This document shows positions 9,128 to 17,526 of a DNA stretch of 64,000 nucleotides, piece after piece; the first letter of the stretch is position 1, and each line of letters opens with the position of its first letter. Source of the DNA: Georgenia sp. TF02-10 (GTDB taxonomy: Bacteria; Actinomycetota; Actinomycetes; Actinomycetales; Actinomycetaceae); assembly GCF_022759505.1 (NCBI RefSeq), contig NZ_CP094289.1, forward strand, positions 3,658,001 to 3,722,000, in the 5' to 3' direction. The translations under genes and the position numbers were made by a program. The notes beneath the pieces were generated by a model. It was not told the DNA's origin, did no database searches, and saw only the letters and a program-made list of their open reading frames with translations.

Positions 9128-10195
9128 TTACCGGTGCCCGGGTGGGCGGATGGCGTCGGCGAGCCAGGTGGCCAGGCGAGGGGTCGGGGTGCCGAGCCGG
9201 GCGGGGTCGGCGTGCCGGAGCAGCCGGCGCCAGGACTCGCACCGGTGCAGGCTGGCCAGGCGGTCGGCCGCGTCGAGGAGGTGGTCCCCGTCCCGCCCGC
9301 GGGGCAGGCCCGCCCACTGGGCCACATACGCCCGGCGGAGCCGGGCGGCCAGCCCGTGCCCCGGCCGGGGCCGGTGCGGCCAGGACCCGGCGGCCATCCG
9401 GGTGGGGACCTGGAGCACCGCGAAGGGGTGTGACCAGAAGGCGTCCCCGAGGTCGAAGAGCCGGAACGGGCCGGCACCGTCACGCGCGTGGTCCGCCCCG
9501 CCGTCGGCGCGGTACGGCCCGAGCGCGTTGGCCGGGCTGAGGTCGTTCGGCTGCAGCGTCAGGGGCACGCCGCCGGCTGCCAGGTCGGCGAAGACGCCGC
9601 CGACGGCGGCCAAACCGGCCAGCAGGTCCCGCGCCTCCCGGCCGTCCAGGCGCTGCGGGTCCTCGCGCGGCAGCGCGGCGAGCTCCTCGACGACGCCGGT
9701 CACGTACTCGACAGCCTCGCCCGGGAGCAGGACGGGCAGGCCGGCCCCGAGGAGTGCCCGCCGGTGCGTCGCCAGGGCCGCCTGCATGCGGGCGGCCTGG
9801 ACCACCAGCGCCTCCCACTCCGCCTCCGTCACCGCACCCCGCTCGCGCAGCGTCGGGCCGCCGTCGGGAAGGAGGAGCCAGCCCCGCTCCGCGTCCACGG
9901 CGAGCGGGGCCAGGACCTCCCCGGGGAGCAGGTCCGCGAGGACGCGGACGAGGCCGGCCTCGAACCGCTGGCCGGGGTTGGTCACCTTGAACCACACCCG
10001 CCCGTGGTCGGTGGCGACGGTGAAGACGGCCGACCAGAACCGGACCCGGTGCTCGGTCAGGGGCCCGCGCACCTGCAGGCCGGCACCGGCCAGGGCGGTG
10101 CCCACCCAGCCGCCGGCATGCTCCCGGAAGCCCGCCGACCGCCAGTGGCCCACCAGGTCCCGAGGTTCGGTGGCGGCGTCACCGACGTCACCCAC
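9128..10195 (-). CDS. Aminoglycoside phosphotransferase-like kinase
   Basis: A 355-residue protein-kinase-like fold. The Brenner-type catalytic segment LQPNDLSPANALG is followed by FRLFDLGDAFWSHP, which holds the metal-binding Asp. The N-terminal lobe has VWFKVTNPG (ATP-binding Lys) and a WLLLPDGG hinge. I chose GTG at 10195 because GAGGGGAG sits 6-7 bases upstream; GTG at 10201 is possible. The substrate is unknown: family members phosphorylate small molecules such as choline, homoserine, maltose or antibiotics. It stands alone, convergent with the upstream hydrolase gene. Confidence 0.8.
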   Translation of the reverse strand: MGDVGDAATEPRDLVGHWRSAGFREHAGGWVGTALAGAGLQVRGPLTEHRVRFWSAVFTVATDHGRVWFKVTNPGQRFEAGLVRVLADLLPGEVLAPLAVDAERGWLLLPDGGPTLRERGAVTEAEWEALVVQAARMQAALATHRRALLGAGLPVLLPGEAVEYVTGVVEELAALPREDPQRLDGREARDLLAGLAAVGGVFADLAAGGVPLTLQPNDLSPANALGPYRADGGADHARDGAGPFRLFDLGDAFWSHPFAVLQVPTRMAAGSWPHRPRPGHGLAARLRRAYVAQWAGLPRGRDGDHLLDAADRLASLHRCESWRRLLRHADPARLGTPTPRLATWLADAIRPPGHR

Positions 10196-10354
10196 GGTCA
10201 CTCCCCTCGTCGGTTCCGCCGGCACCGGCTGGCGGAGCGCACCGCGGCTACCAGACCGTGCCAGCCGGACGGTACCCGACCGCCGTCGCCGTGCGGCGGC
10301 AACCGCACGCGACCGTCCGGGTGAAAGCTGCTCCTACCTCGGTACCGTTGCGGC

Positions 10355-10590
10355 GTGACGACGCAGATCGCCGTCCGGCTCCCCGCTGAGCTGATCGCCT
10401 TCGTGGACGACCTCGTCCGGCGGGGTGAGGCAACCAGCCGAGCCGCCGTCGTGGCTCGCGCCCTCGCCCGGGAACGTCGCCGCAGGGTCGCCGAGCGCGA
10501 CGCCCAGATCCTTGCGGACACACGCGATGACACCGACCTGACCACCTCGCCGAGCTGGCCGCCACGACGCCGCTGCACGACCTCGAGTGA
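10355..10590 (+). pseudogene. MazE-like ribbon-helix-helix antitoxin with a frameshift
   Basis: Starts MTTQIAVRLPAELIAFVDDL with RGEATSRAAVVARALARE, a classic actinobacterial MazE-type RHH domain. After DDTDL the frame is lost: restoring one G near 10540 gives DHLAELAATTPLHDLE and a TGA at 10588-10590, exactly where the antitoxin should end. Without that base the frame runs on into unrelated sequence. The -10 TACCGT at 10343-10348 lies 6 bases before the GTG, so the mRNA is probably leaderless. A sequencing error is possible. Confidence 0.65.
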
Positions 10591-10667
10591 CGCACCCGAT
10601 CCACAGCGGGCATGGCCGAGCCCTGGATGGCTGCGGAGCCACCGCTCCTATCTCGCGGGGGCGGTGA
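10587..10667 (+). pseudogene. Truncated MazF-like toxin remnant
   Basis: A GTG at 10587 overlaps the restored antitoxin stop (GAGTGA), the normal coupling of mazE to mazF. The frame starts THPIHSG, like the family start R/HPIH, and ends after 26 residues with a piece resembling the APIS-x-RG strand. Most of the toxin is gone, and the remnant runs into the end of the convergent MFS gene. Consistent with a dead toxin-antitoxin pair. Confidence 0.4.
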
Positions 10668-11823
10668 GCAGGATTCCCAGGGACGCGGTGCAGGCGATGA
10701 GCATGAACGCGAGCGGCAGGCCGACGGTCTGCGCGAAGGTGCCGATCAACGGTGGGCCGGCCAGGTAGGCGCTGTAGCCGAGGATGCTGACTCTGGCGGT
10801 GGTGACCGCTGCGTCCTGCGCGGAGTGCCGGGCGGCGCGGGCGATGGCCAGGGGGAAGACCGGCCCGAGGGTGAGCCCGGTGAGGACGATCGCGACCGTC
10901 ATGGCCCACGCCTGCCCGCTGACCGAGGCCAGGCCGATCGCGGTCAGGGTCAGCAGGCTCCCGGCGGCAAGCAGCACGGGTTCGGGTACTCGGTGCAGGA
11001 GGCGGTCGGTGACGGCGCGGGAGGTGAACATCGCCAGGCTGAACGCGGTGAGCGTGATGGCGCCGTGGGTGGCTGGTGCGGCAAGGTCGCGGGTGAGCAG
11101 CAGCGCCGACCAGTCGGTGATCAGCCCTTCGAGCAGGAGCCCGCAGATCGCGAGCACCACGACGCCCGCGGTCACCCGGACTCGACCGGACCGGACCGGC
11201 GGCGCGGACCGCCGAGGCGGCGCGGACCGCCGGTGCGGGGCGGGCCGGGCCCGCGCGGGTTCGTGCTGACTCCCCAGCCGGAGGACGGCCGGCGCGGCCG
11301 TGCCGGTCAGGCCGAGGAGGACGACCGCGACCACGGTGAAGTGCACGCCCACGCCGGCGTCCAGGGCGGTGGCGAGGATCGCGCCGCCGGACCCGGCGAG
11401 CACGCCGAGGCTGTAGCCGGAGTGCAGGCCGGTCAGCAACGCGGTGCCCCGCAGGTGCTGCAGCCTGATCCCGAGGGTGTTCATGGTGACATCCAGCAGC
11501 CCGCTGGCCGCTCCCAGCAGCACCAGCACGGCAGTGAGCTCCACGGTGGTGCGGGCGAGCGCGAGCAGGGGCAGGGCGGCAGGGAACACCGCCCCCGCCC
11601 ACAGGCACGACCGGGCGAGGCCGACCCGCCGAGCGATCCGGTTCGCGGCGGCCATGGCCGGGATCGCCCCGGCGGCGATGCCCAGCAGCGCCGCACCCAG
11701 GTGCGCATCACGGATGCCCAGGTCGGCGGCGACCGCGGGGATGCGCGGCGCCCAGCTGGACAGCACCGCGCCGTTGACGAAGAAGATGAGCCAGACACTG
11801 GCGTGGCTGCGACGACCGGTCAT
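10648..11823 (-). CDS. Major facilitator superfamily transporter
   Basis: A 391-residue membrane protein of about 12 predicted helices, with a WAPRIPAVAADLGI segment after the first helix as in YbjJ-like MFS proteins. An in-frame ATG at 11913 precedes the ATG at 11823, but MTGRRSHASVWLIFFVNG fits the family start. The central loop is Arg/Pro-rich with the repeat RRSAPP. The substrate is unknown; the YbjJ group is poorly characterised. Confidence 0.85.
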   Translation of the reverse strand: MTGRRSHASVWLIFFVNGAVLSSWAPRIPAVAADLGIRDAHLGAALLGIAAGAIPAMAAANRIARRVGLARSCLWAGAVFPAALPLLALARTTVELTAVLVLLGAASGLLDVTMNTLGIRLQHLRGTALLTGLHSGYSLGVLAGSGGAILATALDAGVGVHFTVVAVVLLGLTGTAAPAVLRLGSQHEPARARPAPHRRSAPPRRSAPPVRSGRVRVTAGVVVLAICGLLLEGLITDWSALLLTRDLAAPATHGAITLTAFSLAMFTSRAVTDRLLHRVPEPVLLAAGSLLTLTAIGLASVSGQAWAMTVAIVLTGLTLGPVFPLAIARAARHSAQDAAVTTARVSILGYSAYLAGPPLIGTFAQTVGLPLAFMLIACTASLGILLTAPAR

Positions 11824-12017
11824 GAGCGACCCCTGGGCCGCCCTGCCCGCGCCGATGATCGCGTCCCCGGACGGGCCAGGAACGCGGCGCCATGTGCCCG
11901 ACCACGCTACCAAGCCCCATCGAGACCATCACGGCCCTGCCGGGGGGTCGGCTCGCACACCTGCCGGCACAGCTGCAGCGCGGCGGCGGCGAACCGTCCA
12001 CCGCGGTGCCCGTCGGG

Positions 12018-12599
12018 TCAGGGGCGGGTGGGTCTCCACCCGGGCGGCGGGTCCTCGCCGACGAGGCCGTCGACGGCCTCGCGCAGCAGGTCGGCGTGCC
12101 CGGTGTGCCGGCCGTACTCCTCGATGAGGTCGCAGAGGAGCCGGCGGAGGCTGGCGTGCTCCTCGCCGCGGCCGACGTGCGCCGGGTGGTCGAGCCCGCC
12201 GTCGGCCAGCGCCCGCGCCACCCGCTCCCGGGACCGCTCCACCGCCCCCTCCCACAGGCGGTAGAGCTGCTCCGGGGTGTCCTCGGCGGCGGAGGTGAAG
12301 TCCCAGTCCGGGTGGGTGTCCCAGTCGGCCGACTGCCACGGCTCGCCCGGGGCCTCGCCGGAGAGCTTCACGGTGAACATCACGTCCTCGCCGCAGGCCA
12401 GGTGCTTGAGCAGGCCGCCGAGCGTCAGCGCCGACGTGGGGATCTTCGCGCCCAGGCCCGCGGCGTCCAGGCCGTCGACCTTCCACCGGAAGGTGGTGCG
12501 CAGCCGGTCCAGCGCGCCGAGCAGGTGCTCGACCTCGGTGCCGGCGAGCGGCGGCTCCCACGGCGTGTCGCCGGCGGGCGGAGCGTCGTCTGTCGACAT
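12018..12599 (-). CDS. DinB-like DUF664 family protein
   Basis: A 193-residue four-helix-bundle protein. Recognisable are LRTTFRWKVDGLDAAGL, LGGLLKHLACGEDVMF (first metal-ligand His) and EEYGRHTGHADLLREAVDG (the second His cluster). This fold includes mycothiol-dependent enzymes of actinobacteria, so a thiol-transferase or detoxification role is possible but not shown. The ATG at 12599 was chosen because the longer frame upstream is low-complexity. Confidence 0.85.
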   Translation of the reverse strand: MSTDDAPPAGDTPWEPPLAGTEVEHLLGALDRLRTTFRWKVDGLDAAGLGAKIPTSALTLGGLLKHLACGEDVMFTVKLSGEAPGEPWQSADWDTHPDWDFTSAAEDTPEQLYRLWEGAVERSRERVARALADGGLDHPAHVGRGEEHASLRRLLCDLIEEYGRHTGHADLLREAVDGLVGEDPPPGWRPTRP

Positions 12600-12737
12600 G
12601 GAGGGATGGTAGGGCGCGGCCCGCCGCAGCGGGAGGCCCCTGGGCACCCTGCGGGCCGCCCGGTCAGGTGGACTCCGGCCGACGGCGTCCGCGCACCGAG
12701 GCGGGCGTCCTCGCCCGCGGGACCGAGGCGTTGGGAC

Positions 12738-12857
12738 GCCGGTCACCCCGCCCGCCGCGGCCGCCGTCGGGAGCAGGCCGGTCACCCCACCCCGCCTCGG
12801 CCGCCGTCGGGAGCGGGCCGGTCAGTACGCCGCGCCCCGCCCGCCGTCCGGAGCGGG
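12738..12857. repeat. Three 39-40 bp tandem repeats spanning the stop of the GlxA-like gene
   Basis: Units start at 12738, 12777 and 12817 with GCCGGTCA and end near GCCGTCGGGAGC. Each contains a minus-strand TGA, at 12743-12745, 12782-12784 and 12822-12824; the last is the real stop. The copies beyond the gene are non-coding. Confidence 0.85.
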
Positions 12858-13895
12858 CCCGCTCGACGCTCCGACGAGGGTGGCGGCCGGGGCGGCGGAG
12901 ACCGTCTGGCCGGTCGTCCGGGGCCCGGCGGCCCGGCGCACGCTCGCCCGGTACGCCGACGGCGGCAGGCCGTACTCGGCGGCGAAGGCCTGGCGCAGGG
13001 TCTCGGCGGTGCCGAGGCCGCAGCGTCGGGCGACGGCGGCGACGGTCAGGTCGGTGGTGGCCAGCAGGGTCGCGGCGGCCTCGAGGCGGGCCCGGCGGAC
13101 GTAGCGGGCCGGGCTGCGGCCGGTGTGCTCGAGGAACAGGCGGGTGAGCTGGCGCGGGCTGGCGCCGGCGTGGGCGGCGAGGACCGCGGTGGACAGGTCG
13201 CCGTCGAGCCGCTCGGCCACCAGCGCGGCGGCGGACCGCACGGCCTCGTGCCGGGGCTCCGGGCCGGTGGTGAACATGCTCATCTGGGCCTGGTTGCCGG
13301 GACGCTGGAGGTAGGTCACCAGGGCCCGCGCGACCCGGCGGGCCAGGGCCGGGCCGTTGTCCTCCTCGACCAGGGCGAGGGTGAGGTCCAGGGCGCTGGT
13401 GACCCCGGCCGAGGTGTAGACGTTGCCGTCGCGCAGGTAGATCGGGCCGGGGTCGACGTGCACCTGGCGGTACTGGCGGGCGAGGAGGTCCGCGTAGTGC
13501 CAGTGGGTGGTCGCCCGCCGGCCGGTGAGCAGCCCGGTCGCGGCCAGGACGCTCGCTCCGGTGCAGACGGAGGCGACGCGTCCACTGAGCGACGCCAGCC
13601 GCCGGACGTGGCCGACGACCAGCGGGTCGGCGGCCGCGCGCTCGTGCCCGAGCCCGCCGGAGACCACCACGGTGTCCAGCGCGCCGGTCCACCGCTGCAA
13701 GGACCCCTGGGCGGCCAGGGTCAGGCCCGAGTCGCAGGTGATGGGGGCGCCGCCGGGTGTCAGCAGCACGGTGCGGTAGGGCGGTGCGGCGCCCAGCCGC
13801 GTGGCCAGGGTCAGGGTCGAGGTCACGCAGGAGATGTCGAGCAGCTCGGCGCCGTCGTACCCGACCACGGCCACCAGTCGTTCGCCCACGGCCAA
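12822..13895 (-). CDS. GlxA-type regulator: DJ-1/PfpI domain plus AraC helix-turn-helix
   Basis: A 357-residue regulator. Residues about 1-190 form a DJ-1/PfpI-like domain (nucleophile-elbow region ASVCTGASVLAATGLL). Residues about 210-320 form an AraC DNA-binding domain (HAGASPRQLTRLFLEHTG, then VARRCGLGTAETLRQAF). The start is TTG at 13895 or GTG at 13889. The C-terminal tail is low-complexity. Regulators of this class often control nitrogen-compound catabolism, but no target is evident nearby. Confidence 0.85.
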   Translation of the reverse strand: MAVGERLVAVVGYDGAELLDISCVTSTLTLATRLGAAPPYRTVLLTPGGAPITCDSGLTLAAQGSLQRWTGALDTVVVSGGLGHERAAADPLVVGHVRRLASLSGRVASVCTGASVLAATGLLTGRRATTHWHYADLLARQYRQVHVDPGPIYLRDGNVYTSAGVTSALDLTLALVEEDNGPALARRVARALVTYLQRPGNQAQMSMFTTGPEPRHEAVRSAAALVAERLDGDLSTAVLAAHAGASPRQLTRLFLEHTGRSPARYVRRARLEAAATLLATTDLTVAAVARRCGLGTAETLRQAFAAEYGLPPSAYRASVRRAAGPRTTGQTVSAAPAATLVGASSGPAPDGGRGAAY

Positions 13896-13943
13896 CCACC
13901 CCTGTCAGACGGACATCAGCACCAAGGATCCGGCCACCGAACG

Positions 13944-13960
13944 ATACCGGTAGGGGGTAT
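13944..13960. promoter_or_regulatory. CsoR-like palindrome in a divergent spacer
   Basis: ATACC-GGTAGGG-GGTAT, read on the minus strand as ATACC-CCCTACC-GGTAT, resembles operators of CsoR/FrmR-family repressors (ATACCCC-type half sites around a C-tract). It sits between the divergent GlxA-like gene and the membrane-protein gene at 14036. No CsoR gene is seen in the window. Confidence 0.35.
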
Positions 13961-14035
13961 TGCGCGGGAAGGGGTCACGGTGGTGCTCGTCCCGCCGAAC
14001 CGGCGGCCGGCACGAGCCGAGGGAAGGACCCCACC

Positions 14036-14692
14036 GTGGACGAGGCGTACGCCTATCTCACGTATCAGCAGAACCAGCGAGGCAGCGCGGCGCTCGCCCG
14101 CGACGCCGAGCGTCGGGGGCGCGGGCCGGGAGGGGCAACCGCCGTCCCGATCGCCGGTTCGTGGTGGCACCCGGTCCTGCGCCGCTGGCCCGGGGCGGTG
14201 GGGCTGACCGTCGCGGTCGTGCTCGTCGCGACCGGTGCGGCCGACCGGGAGACGCTCGCCCGGGGGGTCAGCCTGGCCGCCCTGTGCTTCCTCGGCGCGG
14301 CCGCGCTCGGCCGGCCCTGGGTCGGCTGGGCCGGCATCGCCGTCGGCAGCGCCGTGGTGGTGGCGAGCGAGCTCCTCGGCCTGGCGTGGTGGGTCGGCGT
14401 GGGCGTCACCGCGCTCGGCCTGGTCGTGGTCGGGCTGCTCCGCCGCGCGCCGCTCCCGGCCCTGACCGCGCAGAGCGCCGCGATGGCCGGCTTCGGCGGT
14501 CTCGCCGTTGCCGCCGTCGTGATGGACCCCGACGCCGGCCTGGTCCTGGCCGGCCTGACGCTGGCCAGCCACGCCGGCTGGGACGCCGTCCTCTACCGCC
14601 GCAACCAGGTGGTGCCCCGGTCCCTGGCGGAGTTCTGCATGTTCCTCGACGTGCCGTTGGGGATCGGCCTCATCCTGCTCGCCCTGGCTTGA
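14036..14692 (+). CDS. Conserved actinobacterial membrane protein of unknown function
   Basis: A 218-residue protein starting at GTG 14036 behind GAAGGAC. After a charged N-terminus of about 45 residues come six or so hydrophobic segments. The last third has a conserved-looking block, SHAGWDAVLYRRNQVVPRS, followed by LAEFCMFLDVPLG. I do not recognise a characterised family. It is divergent from the GlxA-like regulator, with a CsoR-like palindrome between them. Confidence 0.75.
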   Translation: MDEAYAYLTYQQNQRGSAALARDAERRGRGPGGATAVPIAGSWWHPVLRRWPGAVGLTVAVVLVATGAADRETLARGVSLAALCFLGAAALGRPWVGWAGIAVGSAVVVASELLGLAWWVGVGVTALGLVVVGLLRRAPLPALTAQSAAMAGFGGLAVAAVVMDPDAGLVLAGLTLASHAGWDAVLYRRNQVVPRSLAEFCMFLDVPLGIGLILLALA

Positions 14693-14752
14693 GCAGGACG
14701 ACGGCGGTCCGGTCGCCGGGAGGTGGCACGGACTTCGTTGGTAGGCGGGCAA

Positions 14753-14790
14753 GGACGAGCCCCCGCAGGTCCACCTGCGGGGGCTCGTCC
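14753..14790. terminator. Perfect 18-bp hairpin, bidirectional terminator
   Basis: Arms 14753-14770 and 14773-14790 pair perfectly (GGACGAGCCCCCGCAGGT and its complement) with a 2-base centre. It lies between convergent genes ending at 14692 (plus) and 14811 (minus), where a shared terminator is expected. No U-tract, as is usual in high-GC actinobacteria. Confidence 0.85.
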
Positions 14791-14810
14791 GTCGACTGTC
14801 GGGCGGCGGG

Positions 14811-14981
14811 CTACTTGAGCGCGTCCTTGACGTTCTCCCCGGCCTGCTTGACGTTCGCGCTGCTCTTGTCCGCCTGCCCCTCGGCCTGCAGGCGCGGGTT
14901 GTCGGTGGCGTCGCCGGCAGCCTTCTTGGCCTTGCCCTTCGCCTCCTCGGCGGCGTTGCTGATCTTGTCGCCCAGACCCAT
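14811..14981 (-). CDS. CsbD family stress-response protein
   Basis: A 56-residue hydrophilic, Ala/Lys/Gly-rich protein: MGLGDKISNAAEEAKGKAKK, then AAGDATDNPRLQAEGQADK. This is the usual short CsbD form, induced by general stress in many bacteria; its molecular role is unknown. The ATG at 14981 has GAGGGAGACT upstream. Confidence 0.9.
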   Translation of the reverse strand: MGLGDKISNAAEEAKGKAKKAAGDATDNPRLQAEGQADKSSANVKQAGENVKDALK

Positions 14982-15078
14982 GGCAGTCTCCCTCGGCTCT
15001 CGGTTCCCTCGCGGGCTCGCCGTCCACGGTAGGTGGGGCCCGATCGGCCCGCATCCGGAGCACGCCCGCTGCCAGCTC

Positions 15079-15516
15079 CTACATGAGCTCCTCGACCGCA
15101 TCGGCCAGCTCGGCGACGGGTCGGCGGCCGTCAAGCTCGACGCTCGCGCCTCGTCGCAGCCGAGGCTCGACCTCCATCGCGTACTGGCGGACCTCAGCCT
15201 GCTGCTCGGCCGAGCGGCCGTACGGGTTGTTCGTCCTCGTCGCCAGACGCTCGATCAGCACCTCGACCGGAGCCGTCAGCAGCACGATGTGCTCGAACCG
15301 GTCATAGAAGCGGCCCTGGTTCTCGACCGTTCCCGAGACCACTACGTGGTCGTGCCGGGCCAGGAGCTCGCTCATCCGAGCTGGGTCCCAGATGGCGCCG
15401 GGCAGCACCCAGCCGTCGTCATCGGTGTCGACGGTGCGATGCCCGCGCTGGGCGAGCTCCTCGAGCAAGGTCGTCTTCCCAGCGCCCGACATGCCGGTGA
15501 CGAGGATGCGAGCCAC
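15079..15516 (-). CDS. Small P-loop kinase / AAA ATP-binding protein
   Basis: A 145-residue nucleoside-kinase-like protein with Walker A GMSGAGKTT at residues 8-16, then DTDDDGW, an HVVVSGTVENQGRFYDRF core strand and a lid-like RLATRTNNPYGRSAEQ segment. The GTG at 15516 begins directly at MARILVTG, leaving no room for an N-terminal extension. The substrate is unknown; shikimate/gluconate/adenylate-kinase-like proteins share this layout. Confidence 0.85.
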   Translation of the reverse strand: MARILVTGMSGAGKTTLLEELAQRGHRTVDTDDDGWVLPGAIWDPARMSELLARHDHVVVSGTVENQGRFYDRFEHIVLLTAPVEVLIERLATRTNNPYGRSAEQQAEVRQYAMEVEPRLRRGASVELDGRRPVAELADAVEELM

Positions 15517-15594
15517 GGCACGAGGCTACGCAGCAGACGGCACGTCCCGGCGCCCTCCGGCGGTCAGCCCGGTCGAGGACCCTGGTCTCGCCCG

Positions 15595-15672
15595 CCATTC
15601 ACGCCACGCGGACATGAACCCCACCATTCACGCCACCCGGACATGAACCCCGCCACTTCGACATGAATCCCG
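15595..15672. repeat. 29-bp tandem repeats with GGACATGAACCCC core
   Basis: Unit 1 spans 15595-15623 and unit 2 spans 15624-15652, differing at only two positions. Unit 3 (15653-15672) is a shortened copy that keeps the ACATGAA-CCCG end. They lie just upstream of the glutamine amidotransferase gene. Confidence 0.8.
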
Positions 15673-15779
15673 CACACCGGGAGGCGCCGGCGCCGAAGCC
15701 GTGGCGCCCCGACCGGCCACCATCTGGGACGCCTGCCCTCCTCGCGGCGCCCGGCGCCACGTTGCGGTTGACTGCGGCC

Positions 15780-16511
15780 ATGTCCCGCCCGTTCCTCCTG
15801 CTGGCCTCGCGGCTCGAGGACCTCGCCGCCGCGGAGGAGTACGCCTCGTTCCTCACCCTGACCGGCCTGGCGCCGGCGGACCTGGTGCGGGTGCGGATGG
15901 AGACCGGGCCGTTCACCCCGTTGGACCTGGACCGCTACGCCGGGGTCTTCCTCGGCGGCAGCCCGTTCACGGCGTCCGCCCCCGAGGAGTACAAGAGCCC
16001 GGCCCAGCGGCGCGTGGAGGCCGAGCTCGCCGTCGTCCTGGCCGAGGTCCGGGCCCGGGACGTGCCCTTCTTCGGGGCCTGCTACGGGATCGGGACGCTC
16101 GTGCGGCAGGCGGGCGGCGTCGTCGACGGCACCTACGCGGAGGCGACCGCGGCGGTGACGGTGGAGCTGACCGAGGAGGGTCGGCGGGACCCGCTGCTGG
16201 CCGCGATGCCGCCGTCGTTCGCCGCCTACACCGGGCACAAGGAGGCCTGCACGGTGCTGCCGCCGGGCGCGGCCCTGCTCGCCACGTCCGCCGCGTGCCC
16301 GGTGCAGATGGTGCGGCTGGGCCGGAACCAGTACGCCACGCAGTTCCACCCCGAGATGGACCGGGCCGCCGTCCTCACCCGCATCCGGGTGTACCAGCAC
16401 GCCGGGTACTTCCCGGCGAACGAGGTCGACGCCGTCGTCCAGCGGGTGGCCGGTGCGGACGTCAGCGCCTCCCACCGGCTGCTGCGCTCCTTCGTGGAGC
16501 GCTACGGGTAG
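15780..16511 (+). CDS. Class I glutamine amidotransferase
   Basis: A stand-alone 243-residue GATase1 domain. The nucleophile elbow is PFFGACYGIG with the catalytic Cys, and the triad continues with QFHPEMD. A front GVFLGGSPFT oxyanion region is present. Such GMP-synthase-like stand-alone domains hydrolyse glutamine or peptide-like gamma-glutamyl bonds. The ATG at 15780 directly precedes SRPFLLLASRLED. No synthase partner is adjacent, so the acceptor is unknown. Confidence 0.85.
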   Translation: MSRPFLLLASRLEDLAAAEEYASFLTLTGLAPADLVRVRMETGPFTPLDLDRYAGVFLGGSPFTASAPEEYKSPAQRRVEAELAVVLAEVRARDVPFFGACYGIGTLVRQAGGVVDGTYAEATAAVTVELTEEGRRDPLLAAMPPSFAAYTGHKEACTVLPPGAALLATSAACPVQMVRLGRNQYATQFHPEMDRAAVLTRIRVYQHAGYFPANEVDAVVQRVAGADVSASHRLLRSFVERYG

Positions 16512-16783
16512 CGGGTGGGAGTTGGGCCGGCCACTGTTCCCGACGGCGTCGGGCGTCTCCCGCTCCTGGGCTTCATCACCCAGCGGGCTGCCCTGCGCGT
16601 CCCCGTCCCACGCTATCCACCTCCGGTGACGGCGCCGCGATCACCTTCGTGCTGGCCGGCCAGCTCAGTTCCGGACCGCATCCTCGACGCACGTCAGCGA
16701 TGCGCTCCGACAGGACTGCCCGCAGCTGCCGCCGACGGCGCGGGGCCGGGGGCCCGTCCAGGCCGCCGACGGCGCGGCGCCGG

Positions 16784-17332
16784 TCAGTCGACCAGGCGCG
16801 CGGGCACGACCTCGACGGCGGCCGGCACCGGGCTGCGGAACACGTCCGCGCCGACGACGTGGGCGACGTGCACGTACTGGCCACCGCTCAGCCCCCACGC
16901 GGTCAGCGCGGGCTGGTCGGGGTCGACCACCCAGAACGACGGCGTCCCGGCCGCCTCGTACCGGGCGCGCTTGAGGTTGCGGTCGACCAGCCGGGTGCTG
17001 GGCGAGAGCACCTCGACGGCGAGGAGCGGCGCGACCGGGAGGTCCCGGTCGGTGAGGTCGGCCCGCCGGGTCGCCAGGACGTCGGGCTGGAGCACGGTGT
17101 CCGGGCCGAGCGCGACGTCGAACGGCGCCACGAGCACCTCCAGCGCGGGCGGGCAGGCCCGGTCGAGCAGCACAGCCAGGCGCACGACCGCCCGCTGGTG
17201 CCCGGCCGACGGCGCGGGGGTCACGACCAGCGACCCGTCGACGAGCTCGTAGCGGTGCCCGTCGTCGGGGGCCGCCGTCAGGTCGCCGCGGGTCAGCGGC
17301 CGGCTCCGCGGCAGCACGATCATGGCCCCCAT
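16784..17332 (-). CDS. Uma2 family putative endonuclease
   Basis: A PD-(D/E)XK-fold protein of about 182 residues: DDGHRYELVDGSLVVTPAPS, then LQPDVLATRRADL, PLLAVEVLSPSTRLVDRNLKR (catalytic E-x-LSPST block) and YEAAGTPSFWVVDPD. The family is widespread, often multicopy, and of unknown biological role. In-frame ATGs occur at 17344, 17332 and 17323; the exact start is uncertain. It lies downstream of the amidohydrolase on the same strand. Confidence 0.85.
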   Translation of the reverse strand: MGAMIVLPRSRPLTRGDLTAAPDDGHRYELVDGSLVVTPAPSAGHQRAVVRLAVLLDRACPPALEVLVAPFDVALGPDTVLQPDVLATRRADLTDRDLPVAPLLAVEVLSPSTRLVDRNLKRARYEAAGTPSFWVVDPDQPALTAWGLSGGQYVHVAHVVGADVFRSPVPAAVEVVPARLVD

Positions 17333-17526
17333 GGTGCCTCCCACCGGTCATGGCCACCACCGTCCCGCCGTCCTGGACTCGGCGCCTGACGTGCACAGGC
17401 GCGCAGCACGTCCGCAGGCTGCGGTCCGGGTCAGCTACCGGTGCTACCGGTGCAGCGGACCGGCCCCTGTGCACGCCGCCCGGCCGGCGAGCCCCCTGCC
17501 CGTCCGTGCAGGACGCCGTCGCACGG

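Noticed and set aside
16512-16783. Gene in the 270-bp gap after the glutamine amidotransferase
   Set aside because: Only shadow frames and a weak GCCGACGGCGCGG direct repeat; nothing supported.
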